A stretch of 64,000 nt of DNA from Lysinibacillus_B sp042920265 (GCF_042920265.1 NZ_JBDQZI010000006.1:1-64000); one strand, 5' to 3'; shown: positions 1 to 9,262, counted from the first letter of the stretch. The notes: generated by a model not told the origin, from the letters alone. A program made the numbers and translations.

Positions 1-114
1 GTACGATTATGAGTCCGCACTACCAGCTCAGAAATCGTAATCAAAGTAATTTAACTATAGCACATTGACCTTTCGAAAAAAATAAAAATCGTGAGGTCTA
101 TTTGGCGTGCGTAA

Positions 115-154
115 TTTTTTTGGAGGGTGGGGGTACCCCCACCCTCCAAAAAAA
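115..154. terminator. 40-bp perfect palindrome, likely bidirectional terminator
   Basis: The two 20-base arms are exact reverse complements with no loop: a run of T, then a G-rich arm, a central GGTACC, a C-rich arm and a run of A. Folded as RNA it gives a GC stem followed by U in both directions, so it could end transcription from either side. No gene next to it in the window clearly uses it; the gene to the left may lie outside the window. Confidence 0.7.
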
Positions 155-340
155 ATCTTTTCAACACATAATTATTTTCTTAAAAGCTATTGACTGAAGG
201 TAAGAAATCGGTTGTCTAAAAATAATGAAAGATTCACATTCATTACAGTAGATACTGGGAAATTATACGTGCAAATGGAAAGAAAATGATTTCTTTTAGA
301 AAAGAAAACTATTTTTCTAGCAGATTGAGAAGTATTCACT

Positions 341-482
341 TTTGCCGTAGCGCGCCATAGCCACAGGAGCCAAGATTCTCTTTGCGACGAAAGCGTAGCG
401 TCAGGAGCAGGAACAGGAGATCCAAACAGGCCGTGCCTGTTTTAGCTCCTGTGCAGGCTGTGGCAAAGCGCGGAGGCTATGA
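341..482. repeat. GC-rich imperfect hairpin element
   Basis: This stretch is much richer in GC than its surroundings and folds on itself: ATAGCC near 357 pairs with GGCTAT near 475, CACAGGAGC near 362 pairs with GCTCCTGTG near 445, and an inner AACAGG/CCTGTT pair lies near 425. It codes for nothing evident. It resembles the dispersed, palindromic intergenic repeats of Bacillaceae. Its role is unknown. Confidence 0.5.
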
Positions 483-752
483 TACATACCTTTCACTATT
501 TGACTGGTGTTTTTAGGATGTATTTTTGCTCATTATGAGATACTAAGTTTTAAATTCGATTGATGTAGACTTTTCCCTCTTTTTACCTTTCTGCTTCCAA
601 ATTACATTATATTCCTATCACTTCGCTTTATGCTCATATGCACACGTTTTTGAACATTAGAATATGGTTGTTAGAAAGTTTTTGGGGAATAAACACCGAA
701 TGAAACGATACAAAAGCGCGAAAAGTTCACTTTCCATTGGGGGAGGACGTGC

Positions 753-799
753 ATGAAAAAATAATCTTAGTATTAACAGGAATGCTCGGACTGACCTAA
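753..799 (+). pseudogene. 5' fragment of a signal-peptide gene
   Basis: A very strong ribosome site (GGGGGAGG) precedes an ATG at 753, but the frame stops after three codons. Adding one A to the A run restores MKKIILVLTGMLGLT, which looks like the start of a secreted or lipoprotein signal peptide, before a TAA at 797. The rest of the gene is missing. It is read as a broken remnant; the family cannot be told. Confidence 0.4.
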
Positions 800-814
800 T
801 AAAATGTGACAAAT

Positions 815-892
815 AAAAACACCTTTCGTTGAAGAATCGGGTATCAGATGATTACCCAATACTTATTAACGAAGGTGTTTTTCATTGAAGAC
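815..892. terminator. long stem-loop terminator
   Basis: AAAAACACCTTTCGTT at 815 pairs, with one bulge, with AACGAAGGTGTTTTT ending at 892. An inner GGGTA/TACCC pair makes a branched or extended stem. T runs flank it on both sides. It probably ended the lost gene whose 5' remnant lies at 753. It could also be the end of an insertion sequence, since no intact gene needs it here. Confidence 0.5.
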
Positions 893-1084
893 TTAGGATT
901 ACGGTCTTTTTTAAATCTGTTGATTCCTATGTCTGGGGACAGCGGATATTGTACCAATAAAAACTATAAAGCTTATAATCTTTCATTAACAACACCCCTT
1001 AAACCTCTCAATATCCGCCTTTGAGTTCCTTTCTATAGACCTTTTTTGATAATTGATAACCATTATTCACCTCTTCGCAACCCC

Positions 1085-1290
1085 CAAACCCGCTTTTGCT
1101 CGGATATGGCAAGGGTTTGCTCGCACCGATGTGTTTTGCTCGGATACGGTAAGGTTTTGCTTGCACTGGTTTGTTTTGCCCGAATGCAGCGACTTTTTGC
1201 TCGGATACCGTAGCTTTTTGACCGTTTACCGCGCGCTTTTGCTCGGATACGGCAAGGTTTTGCTCGCACGGGTTTGTTTTGACCGTTCAA
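1085..1290. repeat. degenerate tandem repeat of about 40 bp
   Basis: The motif TTTTGCTCGGATACGGCAAG recurs about five times with changes (near 1092, 1132, 1173, 1195 and 1237), alternating with TTTGCTCGCAC-type and TTTTGACCG-type blocks. The frames across it are open on both strands, but this follows from the repeat and no start site or homology supports a protein. The rest of 1-1321 holds no gene I can support. Confidence 0.6.
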
Positions 1291-1321
1291 TATCGACAGT
1301 TTTAAGATGATTTATATATGA

Positions 1322-3298
1322 CTAATATCTGAATTTGGCAATAGAACAATTTAGATTTTCCGCCATAGAGGAAAGGCCGTTTGCTGATTGAGATATTTCT
1401 TCCATAGCGGCTAGCTGTTCTTCTGCAGATGCTGCTACTTCTTCTGATTTTACTGCGTTTCCTTGTGCTGCAATGACTACATCATGTGCAATAGCCATGA
1501 TTTCCTGGATTGCAGCTGACATTTCTTGAACAGTTGCTGAAACATCCTCCATCTGCGGAGTGATTTCCTTTGTTCCCTGAATAATCTGGTTGAATTTTTC
1601 AATTGCTTTATTGGAAACTTCTACTCCAGCATGCACATCATTTGTCACACGAACCATCGTTTGTACCGTACTTTCTGTATCTTTTTGGATTCTACTTACA
1701 ATGTTATGAATTTCTTGTGCAGAGGTTTGAGATTGTTCGGCAAGTTTCCGTACCTCATCCGCCACAACTGCAAATCCTTTGCCGTGTTCACCAGCTCTAG
1801 CTGCCTCGATTGCAGCATTTAATGCAAGCAGATTCGTTTGATCGGCTATACCCGTGATGACATTCAGTATTGAACTCACTTCTTTAGAACTTTCATACAA
1901 AGATTGTATTGTTGTGTTTGATTCCATTACAGACTGATTGATGGACTGCATTTGGTTCACTGTGTCCCTAACAGCTGTACCGCCTTCTTCTGCTTGTACT
2001 ATCGTATGGCGAGATAATTCTGAAACTACCGTTGAATTATTCGCAATTCTCATTGCACCCTCTGAAACTTCTTCTAACGCTTTAGCTGTATTATCTACCC
2101 CTGTCTTTTGCTTATCAGCATTACTTGCCACTTCTTGAATGGAAACTGCTACTTGCCCAGTGGCAGCGCTAGTTTCTTCAGCACTTGCTGATAATTCTTC
2201 TGCTGAGGATGCTACTTGTTCTGCACTTTCTGCAACCTTGTAAACTAATTCTCGAAGGCTTTCCTGCATATCATTGAATGCATGCCCTAATTGACCGATT
2301 TCATCATTTGATCTCACCTGAATCTGCTCGGTTAAATCTCCTTGACTAATGGTAACCGCTTTTTCCTTCAATTCGTTTATAGGTATAATGATGGATCTGA
2401 TAACAAAGAAAATCACTACCGCTCCTACGATTATTGCAATCCCAATAACTAATAATGCATTTTTAAGAATTGGTGCTGCCGCATCTTTCACCTCATCTGT
2501 AATAACGGTACCTGCTATTTTCCACCCTGTTAATTCATTCGTTGCAAAGGCAAGTATTCGATCTTCACCATTAAATACAACATCCATGCTTCCTTTTTCT
2601 TTTTCATAGATGATGTCGTGGAAAGCGCCTTGAGCTTTGCTTCCTGCTGCATTGACTGGATGAGAGATGTAATTTCTACTTTCATCTAAAAGAAAGGCAT
2701 ACCCTTTGTCACCTATCTTCACTTGATTCACAAGTTCTTGTATATAACTTAATTTAATATTAACAGCTATTACGCCAGACCCATCTTTCGTTGTTCGAGA
2801 AACAGATACAACGAGTTCATCTGTACCTGCAGTTGTAAAAGGTTCTGATACAATTGTTTCTCCTTTGTTTTCCATTGCTGCTTTATACCATTCTCTTTCC
2901 CTTGGATCAAAATTCGGATCTGTAACAACTCTCGGTTCTTGAATAAGTATGCCAGTGTTAGTTCCTACAAAAATACTTTGTCCCTCTGGATGTAGTTTTA
3001 TATATGTATCAAATTGTTTACGGATTTCGGGACTACGGTCTCCTTCATATAATGTTGATGTAATGATTTCAGAAAATACATCTAAATCGTGTATTTTGGG
3101 CTGAATCGTTTTATCAATATTTGCGTTTAATAGATGAATCGTTCCCCCAAAGCCATCTAGCATTGCATGTTCTACCGAGTCTTTGGCCGTAAAATATCCT
3201 AGCGATCCAATAACGATCGTCGGAATGATTAATATGGCCGAAAAGGTAATAATTAATTTCATTTTTAAGTTTCTGAATTTCCTAAGCACCTTTTCCAT
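1322..3298 (-). CDS. methyl-accepting chemotaxis protein (dCache sensor)
   Basis: A membrane receptor that senses an external ligand and signals to CheA/CheW to steer swimming. A first membrane segment is at about residues 13-34, followed by an extracellular region of the dCache_1 type with the DPREREWYKAA signature at 131-141. A second membrane segment is at 281-303, followed by HAMP and a long coiled coil whose tip carries the conserved hairpin (LNAAIEAARAGEHGKGFAVVA). At 658 residues it has the family's usual length. The ATG at 3298 follows an AGAGG site. It stands alone, with no che genes nearby, which is usual for receptors of this group. The ligand cannot be told, though dCache domains of this type often bind amino acids or organic acids. 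Confidence 0.95.
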   Translation of the reverse strand: MEKVLRKFRNLKMKLIITFSAILIIPTIVIGSLGYFTAKDSVEHAMLDGFGGTIHLLNANIDKTIQPKIHDLDVFSEIITSTLYEGDRSPEIRKQFDTYIKLHPEGQSIFVGTNTGILIQEPRVVTDPNFDPREREWYKAAMENKGETIVSEPFTTAGTDELVVSVSRTTKDGSGVIAVNIKLSYIQELVNQVKIGDKGYAFLLDESRNYISHPVNAAGSKAQGAFHDIIYEKEKGSMDVVFNGEDRILAFATNELTGWKIAGTVITDEVKDAAAPILKNALLVIGIAIIVGAVVIFFVIRSIIIPINELKEKAVTISQGDLTEQIQVRSNDEIGQLGHAFNDMQESLRELVYKVAESAEQVASSAEELSASAEETSAATGQVAVSIQEVASNADKQKTGVDNTAKALEEVSEGAMRIANNSTVVSELSRHTIVQAEEGGTAVRDTVNQMQSINQSVMESNTTIQSLYESSKEVSSILNVITGIADQTNLLALNAAIEAARAGEHGKGFAVVADEVRKLAEQSQTSAQEIHNIVSRIQKDTESTVQTMVRVTNDVHAGVEVSNKAIEKFNQIIQGTKEITPQMEDVSATVQEMSAAIQEIMAIAHDVVIAAQGNAVKSEEVAASAEEQLAAMEEISQSANGLSSMAENLNCSIAKFRY

Positions 3299-3606
3299 AA
3301 AACAGACCTCTTTTCAAATGTTTTTGATTTTTCTATATTTTCAAAATGTTATAATCTTACACTTATTATTTCAGATATAATGATTCTTACTATCAGGAAA
3401 TACCCTTCAATTACTCATAAAAACTCCCTAGTCTTTACTAGTAATTTTTACAAAACAAGATAAATACGAGGGAAAAGATTTTACACCTGAAAGTTCATCT
3501 CCCATTTAAATAGAAATTCAAAAATATAGGGAAAAACCCTATAGATTATTGTTATGTAATTGCGAGATAATGTTAACGTGAAATGAAAATAATATGATGG
3601 GTGTGA

Positions 3607-4359
3607 GTGTACATAGTGATGAACCGTATTGGTGACATTCAACCACTTATTCAAGATTATCGATCCAAAATTAGCGACAATGAATCTGAATTAGCGATTA
3701 AGATTTTAGATGACTATGAAGAACTCCTCCAGTTATTCAAACAAAAAAACGAGATGATTAATCAAATTTGGGATTTTCATGAAAATGAAAAGTATCAATT
3801 AGCTCATGAAACATTGGATCCACTTGAACAAATTTTATATAGCTCTTTATTAGGAATCCGTACGTTAGACGAGGAAGCACAATCAGACTCTGCAAAAGAT
3901 TATTTAGCTTCACTTAAGAAAGAAATTGAAAGACAATTACATCAGTTGAAAGAAGCTTCCATTAGTGTATATCCAATATGTATGCAGGATTTGGGGCCTT
4001 ACGGGGCGATTAAATCTTACTATGAGCTACTTAAAGAAGGAAAGAACATAACGATTGACATTGACTTTAAAGGAACACTTAAAAGGCAGCCCCTTAAAAT
4101 AGAGAATAATATATTTCGATTCATTCAACATTTGATTCAAATTATTGACAACCTTAATACTGTTGACTCATTAAGTGTCACTATGAATGAAAAGGATGGT
4201 CGAATCGTTATTACATTTGAGGGAAAGGCATTAGCAGAAAGACTAAACCACTCTTCTAAATATCAACTATTTAAAGAATTAGTAGACAGTATTGAAGATG
4301 TTGAGATTGTAGAGAAAAATGAATGTACATTTAATCTCGTTCTACAAACAAACAATTAG
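3607..4359 (+). CDS. degenerate NarL-type histidine-kinase-like protein
   Basis: A soluble 250-residue protein whose middle and end echo the HisKA_3/HATPase part of DegS-like kinases: a coiled region at about 60-120, then a PICMQDLGPYGAIKSYYELL segment that mirrors the LRPxxLDDLGLxxAL motif, then a beta-rich C-terminus in place of the ATPase. The phospho-accepting ELHD histidine and the ATP-binding N and G boxes are not seen, so it is unlikely to be an active kinase. It sits head to head in the neighbourhood of the real kinase/regulator pair at 4652-6810 and may modulate it; that is inference. The start is either the GTG at 3607 or the ATG at 3619; neither has a strong ribosome site. A terminator follows. 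Confidence 0.65.
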   Translation: MYIVMNRIGDIQPLIQDYRSKISDNESELAIKILDDYEELLQLFKQKNEMINQIWDFHENEKYQLAHETLDPLEQILYSSLLGIRTLDEEAQSDSAKDYLASLKKEIERQLHQLKEASISVYPICMQDLGPYGAIKSYYELLKEGKNITIDIDFKGTLKRQPLKIENNIFRFIQHLIQIIDNLNTVDSLSVTMNEKDGRIVITFEGKALAERLNHSSKYQLFKELVDSIEDVEIVEKNECTFNLVLQTNN

Positions 4360-4428
4360 ACAACTGTAACAAAAAATCGATGGGTACCTATAGAACGCCG
4401 TTCCGTCCTATCCACTAAATACAAAAAA

Positions 4429-4472
4429 ACTCCTTTGTAGAAGACTTAGAACGATGTCTTCTACAAAAGAGT
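4429..4472. terminator. stem-loop terminator after the kinase-like gene
   Basis: ACTCCTTTGTAGAAGAC pairs with GTCTTCTACAAAAGAGT across a short loop. It follows the stop at 4359. The remaining bases up to 4651 hold nothing else that I can name. Confidence 0.7.
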
Positions 4473-4651
4473 AATGTTTTAACTTGCTTCAGCAAATTGT
4501 TATTGTACTGAAAGCGAAGTGACAGGTACAGAAATCCTCCACTTCTATAGGGGGATGAATTTCAAATATGCCCTAAATTCAGTGGGGGTTTAAACCCTAG
4601 GTGAATCAAGTTAAAGTCCCTAGCGTATGGGAATAGGGAATAATCAATCTT

Positions 4652-6151
4652 TTAATCTACATTTCTCGGGACAACAATTTCAATCGTCGTTCCCTCATTT
4701 ACTTTAGAATGAAACTGTGCAGAACCACCTACCCCTTCTGCTCGCTCCTTTATACTATATAAACCAATACCTCTTCGCTGTGCGTTTTTTAAATAATCCT
4801 CTACGCAAAATCCTATGCCATTATCTTTAATTGTCAAATTTACTACATCTTCATCCGTATTGAGCGATACATAGACTTCGGTTGCTTTCGCGTATTTCGC
4901 TGTATTATTTAGCGCTTCTTGACAGATTCGATAGAGAGCTGTTTCAGCTTCTGGCTTTAACCTCCCTACTCCCCTTTGTATTTCAAAGTGAACTGAGCTA
5001 TTATGAATTTGTTTGTATGAATCGAGATAGGACCTCATAGCTGGAATAAACCCTAAATCATCTAATGTACTCGGCCTTAATGAACGTGCAATTTCTTTTA
5101 CTTCCTTCATAGCCTCTTGTGTCATCGTCTTTATCATTTCTAGGCTCTCTTCATTCTTTTCTACGGATTGATCTTTATTGACCGTATTTAAAGTAACTAA
5201 AATACTAAATAGGGATTGGCCGATACTATCATGTAACTCTCTAGATACACGTTTTCTTTCCTCTTCATGTGCTTCAAACACTTGTCTGGATAAGTTTTTT
5301 TCAGCCTCATATAGCTTCAGCTCTGCTTCTAACTTTTGCTTTTCCGCATTTTCTTTGTCAGTTAAAATCTGCTGAATCTCAGGGAAATAGATCGCACGAT
5401 AAATATAAATGTAGGCAATAAATTTGAAACAGTGCCCTAATAGATTTTCAATCGCATACACATGCGTATAAAGGGTAAAAAAGAGCTCCCCCACCATCAT
5501 AATAAATAAGGCAAAAATCATGCGAAGCGAATCGATAGTTGGTCGTGACTCTTTTATATATCTCGTTAATAACGTAATAAATGTAATAAAAATAGTTATA
5601 CTTATTACATACTCAAGCGAAACTTTAAGACTTGTAACCCCTTGTTCATTAAGTAGTACCGGAAGTCGTTCTGGTATTGTAAGAATAATCGTTGTACAAA
5701 TGCTCACAAATAGGATGGCTACACTTAGACCCGAACGACGTTTAATAAATAGCAATTGGTTTGGTCTAAAGACAAACAGAGCAACGCCAAAACTTTCTAC
5801 TAATCGTGCTACAATCCAAAACCATGTGGCACGGGTAGCAGAAAACTCATCGTTCATAAAGGGCATTCCCTTATAAGTGAATGTATGCACTAAATCAAAA
5901 CAACCTACTGCTAGAAACACTAGTCCAATAAAATATTGCGATTTAAGTCGATGGGTAGAGTAAGTTGTCCACGCCTGTACAAATATAGAAAAAGAAACAA
6001 ATATACTAAATAACTCAAGTAATGTATGTAGTAATAAAAAATGATCATCTACCTCAGCAGATATGTGTGCCGTTTGAAAGCGAAACAGTAAAAGTAATGC
6101 AAAAATTGAAAAAATTATAAATTTAATTTCCTCTTTCTTTAAAGCTGACAT
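4652..6151 (-). CDS. MASE3-domain sensor histidine kinase
   Basis: A 499-residue membrane sensor kinase. Residues 1 to about 260 carry some eight hydrophobic segments typical of a MASE3 sensor. A coiled linker follows at 262-295, then the HisKA_3 box SRELHDSIGQSL with the phospho-accepting His307, then a HATPase_c domain with the N box (ALNNTAKYAKA), the G1 box (DNGIGF) and a GIGLYSIKERAEGVGG region. It is translated from an ATG 14 bases after the regulator stop at 6166, so the two form one leftward operon with the regulator first. It most likely phosphorylates that regulator. The signal is unknown. Confidence 0.93.
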   Translation of the reverse strand: MSALKKEEIKFIIFSIFALLLLFRFQTAHISAEVDDHFLLLHTLLELFSIFVSFSIFVQAWTTYSTHRLKSQYFIGLVFLAVGCFDLVHTFTYKGMPFMNDEFSATRATWFWIVARLVESFGVALFVFRPNQLLFIKRRSGLSVAILFVSICTTIILTIPERLPVLLNEQGVTSLKVSLEYVISITIFITFITLLTRYIKESRPTIDSLRMIFALFIMMVGELFFTLYTHVYAIENLLGHCFKFIAYIYIYRAIYFPEIQQILTDKENAEKQKLEAELKLYEAEKNLSRQVFEAHEEERKRVSRELHDSIGQSLFSILVTLNTVNKDQSVEKNEESLEMIKTMTQEAMKEVKEIARSLRPSTLDDLGFIPAMRSYLDSYKQIHNSSVHFEIQRGVGRLKPEAETALYRICQEALNNTAKYAKATEVYVSLNTDEDVVNLTIKDNGIGFCVEDYLKNAQRRGIGLYSIKERAEGVGGSAQFHSKVNEGTTIEIVVPRNVD

Positions 6152-6165
6152 CCTCTTGTACTCCC

Positions 6166-6810
6166 TTAATCAAAATCTAAATAGCCGTTTTTCACTGCAA
6201 ATTCCACTAAATCTGGACGTGTTTTCAGTTGTAATTTTTCCATAATTTTCGATCTATGGGATTCTATCGTCTTGACTGAAAGAAATAACATCTCTCCTAT
6301 TTCCCGATTCGTATAACCCTTAGCCAAATAAGATAATATCTCTTGTTCGCGACCCGTTAATTTTTGCAAATTACTCTCATTGGCAACTGACTTTTTCATA
6401 TATTCTTCTAATAAAAGTTTTGTAGCATTAGGATATAAGTAAGCTTCTCCGCGGTAAACTGTCCGAATAGCTTCTAATAAATCATTTTCATGATAACTTT
6501 TTAATAAGTAGCTAGAAGCCCCCGCCTGCAATGCGTGGAATAAATATTCCTTCCCTTCGTGCATCGTTAAAACGATGATCTTCACCTTATTATTTGCTTC
6601 ATTAATTTGTTTTGTTGCGACAAGACCGCTCTTCTTTGGCATATTTAAATCCATGATGATTACATCTGGTTTTTTTTCTAATGCTTTATGGACGGCTTCT
6701 TCTCCGTTCTCCGCTTCATCTATTACCTTCATGTCTGTTTGACTATTAATCATATGTTTAATGCCCGAGCGTACAATGGCATGATCGTCTGCAAGTAATA
6801 CTGAAATCAT
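6166..6810 (-). CDS. NarL/LuxR-type response regulator
   Basis: A 214-residue two-domain regulator. The receiver domain has the acidic pair D8-D9, the phospho-acceptor D54 in IIMDLNMP, T82 in VLTMHEG and a K near 105 (LLKS). The C-terminal LuxR-type helix-turn-helix begins at LTGREQEIL and ends with ENL-type recognition residues (VKTIESHRSKI). It is the first gene of the operon with the histidine kinase at 4652-6151. It is preceded by a clear TAGGAGGTG ribosome site and an AT-rich upstream region. Target genes are unknown; the degenerate kinase-like gene at 3607 is a nearby candidate. Confidence 0.95.
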   Translation of the reverse strand: MISVLLADDHAIVRSGIKHMINSQTDMKVIDEAENGEEAVHKALEKKPDVIIMDLNMPKKSGLVATKQINEANNKVKIIVLTMHEGKEYLFHALQAGASSYLLKSYHENDLLEAIRTVYRGEAYLYPNATKLLLEEYMKKSVANESNLQKLTGREQEILSYLAKGYTNREIGEMLFLSVKTIESHRSKIMEKLQLKTRPDLVEFAVKNGYLDFD

Positions 6811-6931
6811 ACTTGCACCTCCTAAATTAGAATCTCTGAAAATACTATACCATATATATCACAAATTTTGGTTATATGTAGGGATTTTTCATTAAAATGG
6901 TTCATTTCCATAAGTCGGGATTGCTATAGAT

Positions 6932-7050
6932 ATACTACACTCCGAGCGGTCGCTTTCCGCGGGCGAAGCGCTGAGCCTCCTCGTCGCAAGCTCCTGCGGG
7001 GTCTCATCACTCCGCTTTCCCGCAGGAGTCGCCGCTCTCTGTTCCGTGTG
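6932..7050. repeat. dispersed GC-rich intergenic repeat, copy 1
   Basis: A GC-rich block with the phrases TCGCTTTCCGCGGGCGAAGC, GAGCCTCCTCGTCGCAAGC and CTCCTGCGGGGTCTCATC, and a self-pairing CTCCTGCGGG/CCCGCAGGAG pair. I recognise this phrase as a common repeat of Bacillus and Lysinibacillus intergenic DNA (from memory, not from a search). No gene is supported inside it. Confidence 0.65.
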
Positions 7051-7122
7051 CTAAAAATCGCAAAAATAATTCTGGATAAACTATTTTAATAAATTAATCC
7101 TCATTAATTACCTATTAAGAAC

Positions 7123-7330
7123 TATTGCTCCTGCGGTGGTCGCATCATCATGTTAGCATCCACGTCGCAAAGGTTGCGTCTCAAAATGTCTTTTCAGACG
7201 GTTACTTTGTTGATTGGAGTGGAGCCAGCGTGACTCCTTGGGGATTAGCGTCACAGATGAGACCCCGCAACGTAGTGAGGAGGCTCATCGGACGCCCCCA
7301 GGAAAGCACGCTGGCGCAACGGAAATCACC
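7123..7330. repeat. dispersed GC-rich intergenic repeat, copy 2
   Basis: A second block whose ends pair: GCCAGCGTG at 7224-7232 with CACGCTGGC at 7307-7315. Between them are GATGAGACCCCGC and GAGGAGGCTCATCGGACGC, which match, in reverse, phrases in the block at 6932. Open frames here follow from GC-rich sequence and have no start signals. Confidence 0.65.
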
Positions 7331-7541
7331 CCAAAATGACCGTGAAGAGTGAGAGTGAGCCATTAAACTTACCGAACAGGGGGGAATAACCCACGTAATA
7401 TAGAGAATGCACTAGTAAAGTATAGGGATTTTTATAAATAACGCTTAGGGGTTTCCCTTATGGTGATAGTTAATATTAGTTGTAATAATAGTAAATAAGG
7501 ATACACCTACAATTCATAACTTTTTGAAAAGAGGGAAAATG

Positions 7542-8072
7542 ATGATTACAGTTCAGAAATCCTTATTTGAAAATCAAACTACTATTATCCAGATGATTTC
7601 ATCCGGTACGCCATTAAAAAAAATACTACATTTTATTGTGAATAGCATTGAAAATTCTTGCGATCCTTTTAGTCTGTATGGGTCCATCATGTTGTACAAT
7701 CCTAAACTAAATCAATTAGGAGAAACGGTGAGTTCCTCTCTCCCTACAAACTTTATTCAATCTATGGAGCCAGTAGAAGTCAGTCCTTATGGCGGTTCAT
7801 GTGGAGCTGCTGCCTTTTTAAAACAACCGGTTATCGTTTCAGATATTGAAAATAATCCTATTTTGGAAAAGTATCGGAATGCTGCAATTGTCCATGGATT
7901 TCGTGCTTGTTTTTCATTCCCCCTTCTCTCTTCAAAAAATGAATTATTAGGAACAATCGCATTTTATAGTCGAGAGTTAGGCAATCCAGATGAAAAAACG
8001 TTAAATGCAGTCGATTATTATAGCGAACTAGCCTCTTTGGCCATAGAGAATTCAAAGAGTACTACGAAGTAA
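7542..8072 (+). CDS. GAF-domain protein
   Basis: A 176-residue soluble protein made of one GAF domain, with the family pattern of a SCGAAAFLKQPVIVSDIEN-like strand-loop followed by FRACFSFPLLSS and a GTIAFYSRE strand. GAF domains bind small ligands or serve as dimer and sensor domains. No output domain is attached. The start at the ATG 7542 is chosen because GAGGG at 7531 sits six bases upstream; the ATG at 7539 is too close. It may feed into the nearby two-component pair, but nothing in the sequence proves it. A strong terminator follows at 8135. Confidence 0.85.
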   Translation: MITVQKSLFENQTTIIQMISSGTPLKKILHFIVNSIENSCDPFSLYGSIMLYNPKLNQLGETVSSSLPTNFIQSMEPVEVSPYGGSCGAAAFLKQPVIVSDIENNPILEKYRNAAIVHGFRACFSFPLLSSKNELLGTIAFYSRELGNPDEKTLNAVDYYSELASLAIENSKSTTK

Positions 8073-8134
8073 TGTGGGGTCTTCTTTTGTTTAATACAGT
8101 AGCAACATTCTTTTAGAGCATAGTAATTTATAAA

Positions 8135-8164
8135 AAGCCTCGATTCATTTGTGAATCGAGGCTT
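8135..8164 (+). terminator. Rho-independent terminator of the GAF gene
   Basis: AAGCCTCGATTCA and TGAATCGAGGCTT form a perfect 13-bp stem with a four-base loop, followed by a T-rich stretch. Confidence 0.85.
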
Positions 8165-8246
8165 GACTTATTTTTGGAGATAGCGGCACTAGCCCGCACA
8201 ACTCCCTGAATTACTCTCGAAAAAACCAAAATTCTTCTACTGACTA

Positions 8247-8438
8247 ATGAACATTAAGAAATTTTATGGATATAGTGAACAAGCCGTGCATAATCAAGTG
8301 TAGATTACGATGATTGTTTATTGCCTGAATATACTCGCACAGCTGAATACTCAAAGTGAACGAACAGATTTACAAATCAGTCGTTATTTAAAAGCTGCTT
8401 TATGGAAATCAGCATATACTTGGATTCGAACAATCTAG
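8247..8438 (+). pseudogene. IS4-like transposase 3' remnant
   Basis: One frame reads a typical C-terminal end of an IS4-type transposase: IKKFYGYSEQAVHNQV, an in-frame TAG, then ITMIVYCLNILAQL and ISRYLKAALWKSAYTWIRTI before the stop. The 5' two thirds of the transposase are absent and the frame is interrupted, so it is a dead fragment. It shows that an insertion sequence once sat between the GAF and tetR genes. Family placement is from memory of the C-terminal phrase. Confidence 0.6.
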
Positions 8439-8552
8439 AAACTAACGTGCCATACAGCTTTTTGAATCAATATTGTACCCGTCTTAGGCTATAGTTGAAA
8501 AATGGACGTTTACTCCCTTTGTTTAAGTGTTTTTATTTTTCTTCTAAAATCG

Positions 8553-8577
8553 AAAATGAATGAACTTCATTCATTTT
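8553..8577. promoter_or_regulatory. 25-bp palindrome with operator-like GAATGAA motifs
   Basis: AAAATGAATGAA, a central C, and TTCATTCATTTT form a perfect palindrome just beyond the 3' end of the tetR-type gene. It shares ATGAAT/ATTCAT halves with the palindrome in the promoter at 9263-9291. It could be a third binding site of that regulator or just a transcription stop; it lacks a GC-rich stem. Confidence 0.4.
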
Positions 8578-8602
8578 AAGTTAAAAAGAAAAGCGAGAAA
8601 TA

Positions 8603-9175
8603 TTATCTCGCCATTACCTTGTTTATAAAACATAATACATCCTGCTTATCTTGTACAATTAATTCTTCATTTTTTTCATCGAAAAGATATGCTCTTTCTG
8701 CTGCCGATTCAATGAGACCGTATAAAATTTTGGATGTTTGCATTGTTTCTATAGGTAAGTCAATTTCATTATTTTGAATGGCCAACTCTAATTGTTTTGT
8801 CAGCCAATCGTAGTAAGGTATGTATGCGTTTACCCAATCAGCTAAATAATCAGATGCCGATAACCCCGTATAGATTATTTTAACTAACTGTTTCTGGTCT
8901 TTCGTAACAGCAAAAACCGTATCTACTAGTATTTCTAATTTTTTATCGATAGGAGCGGTTTCAGGCACATTTTGAGTAATAGCTTGCATCATATCTTGTA
9001 TCATGACGTTCGTTATTGCTGGCATTAAGGCAAGTTTGGATGGGAAATATAAATAGTATGTTCCAAGTGCAATGTGTGCTTCTTTTGTAATATCAGATAT
9101 TTTAGTACCTTCAATCCCCTTATCTTTAAATAATTTTATAGCTGCATTTATAATTCTCTGCTGCTTATCCAACAT
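8603..9175 (-). CDS. TetR/AcrR-family transcriptional regulator
   Basis: A 190-residue regulator with an N-terminal TetR helix-turn-helix (IINAAIKLFKDKG ... ITKEAHIALGTYYLYFPSK) and a helical ligand-binding domain that ends near VLCFINKV. The ATG at 9175 is preferred over the upstream TTG at 9190 because it directly precedes the family's usual start and a GTGGGTG stretch lies before it. It is divergent from the deacetylase gene at 9385, and palindromes lie in the shared gap, which fits a repressor of that gene and of itself. It is similar in plan to FadR-like regulators, but the inducer is unknown. Confidence 0.9.
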   Translation of the reverse strand: MLDKQQRIINAAIKLFKDKGIEGTKISDITKEAHIALGTYYLYFPSKLALMPAITNVMIQDMMQAITQNVPETAPIDKKLEILVDTVFAVTKDQKQLVKIIYTGLSASDYLADWVNAYIPYYDWLTKQLELAIQNNEIDLPIETMQTSKILYGLIESAAERAYLFDEKNEELIVQDKQDVLCFINKVMAR

Positions 9176-9262
9176 ATCACCCACTTTCAACTTTTACCAT
9201 AAATACTAGCTCAATTTTAAATATTAAACAATATTCAAGTGAAATTTATAAAAAACAAGTTA

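Noticed and set aside
1..60. Possible tRNA end at the left edge
   Set aside because: No cloverleaf arms can be paired and the T-loop consensus is absent.
934..950. Second tmRNA-like att site
   Set aside because: Only a loose match to the phrase at 12728 with several changes; not enough to call.
1053..1310. Open frames on both strands across the tandem repeats
   Set aside because: They come from the repeat itself; there is no ribosome site or known protein pattern.
6868..7352. Arg-rich and Ser-rich open frames at 6868-7089 and 7125-7352
   Set aside because: They lie in GC-rich dispersed repeats and have odd composition and no start signals.
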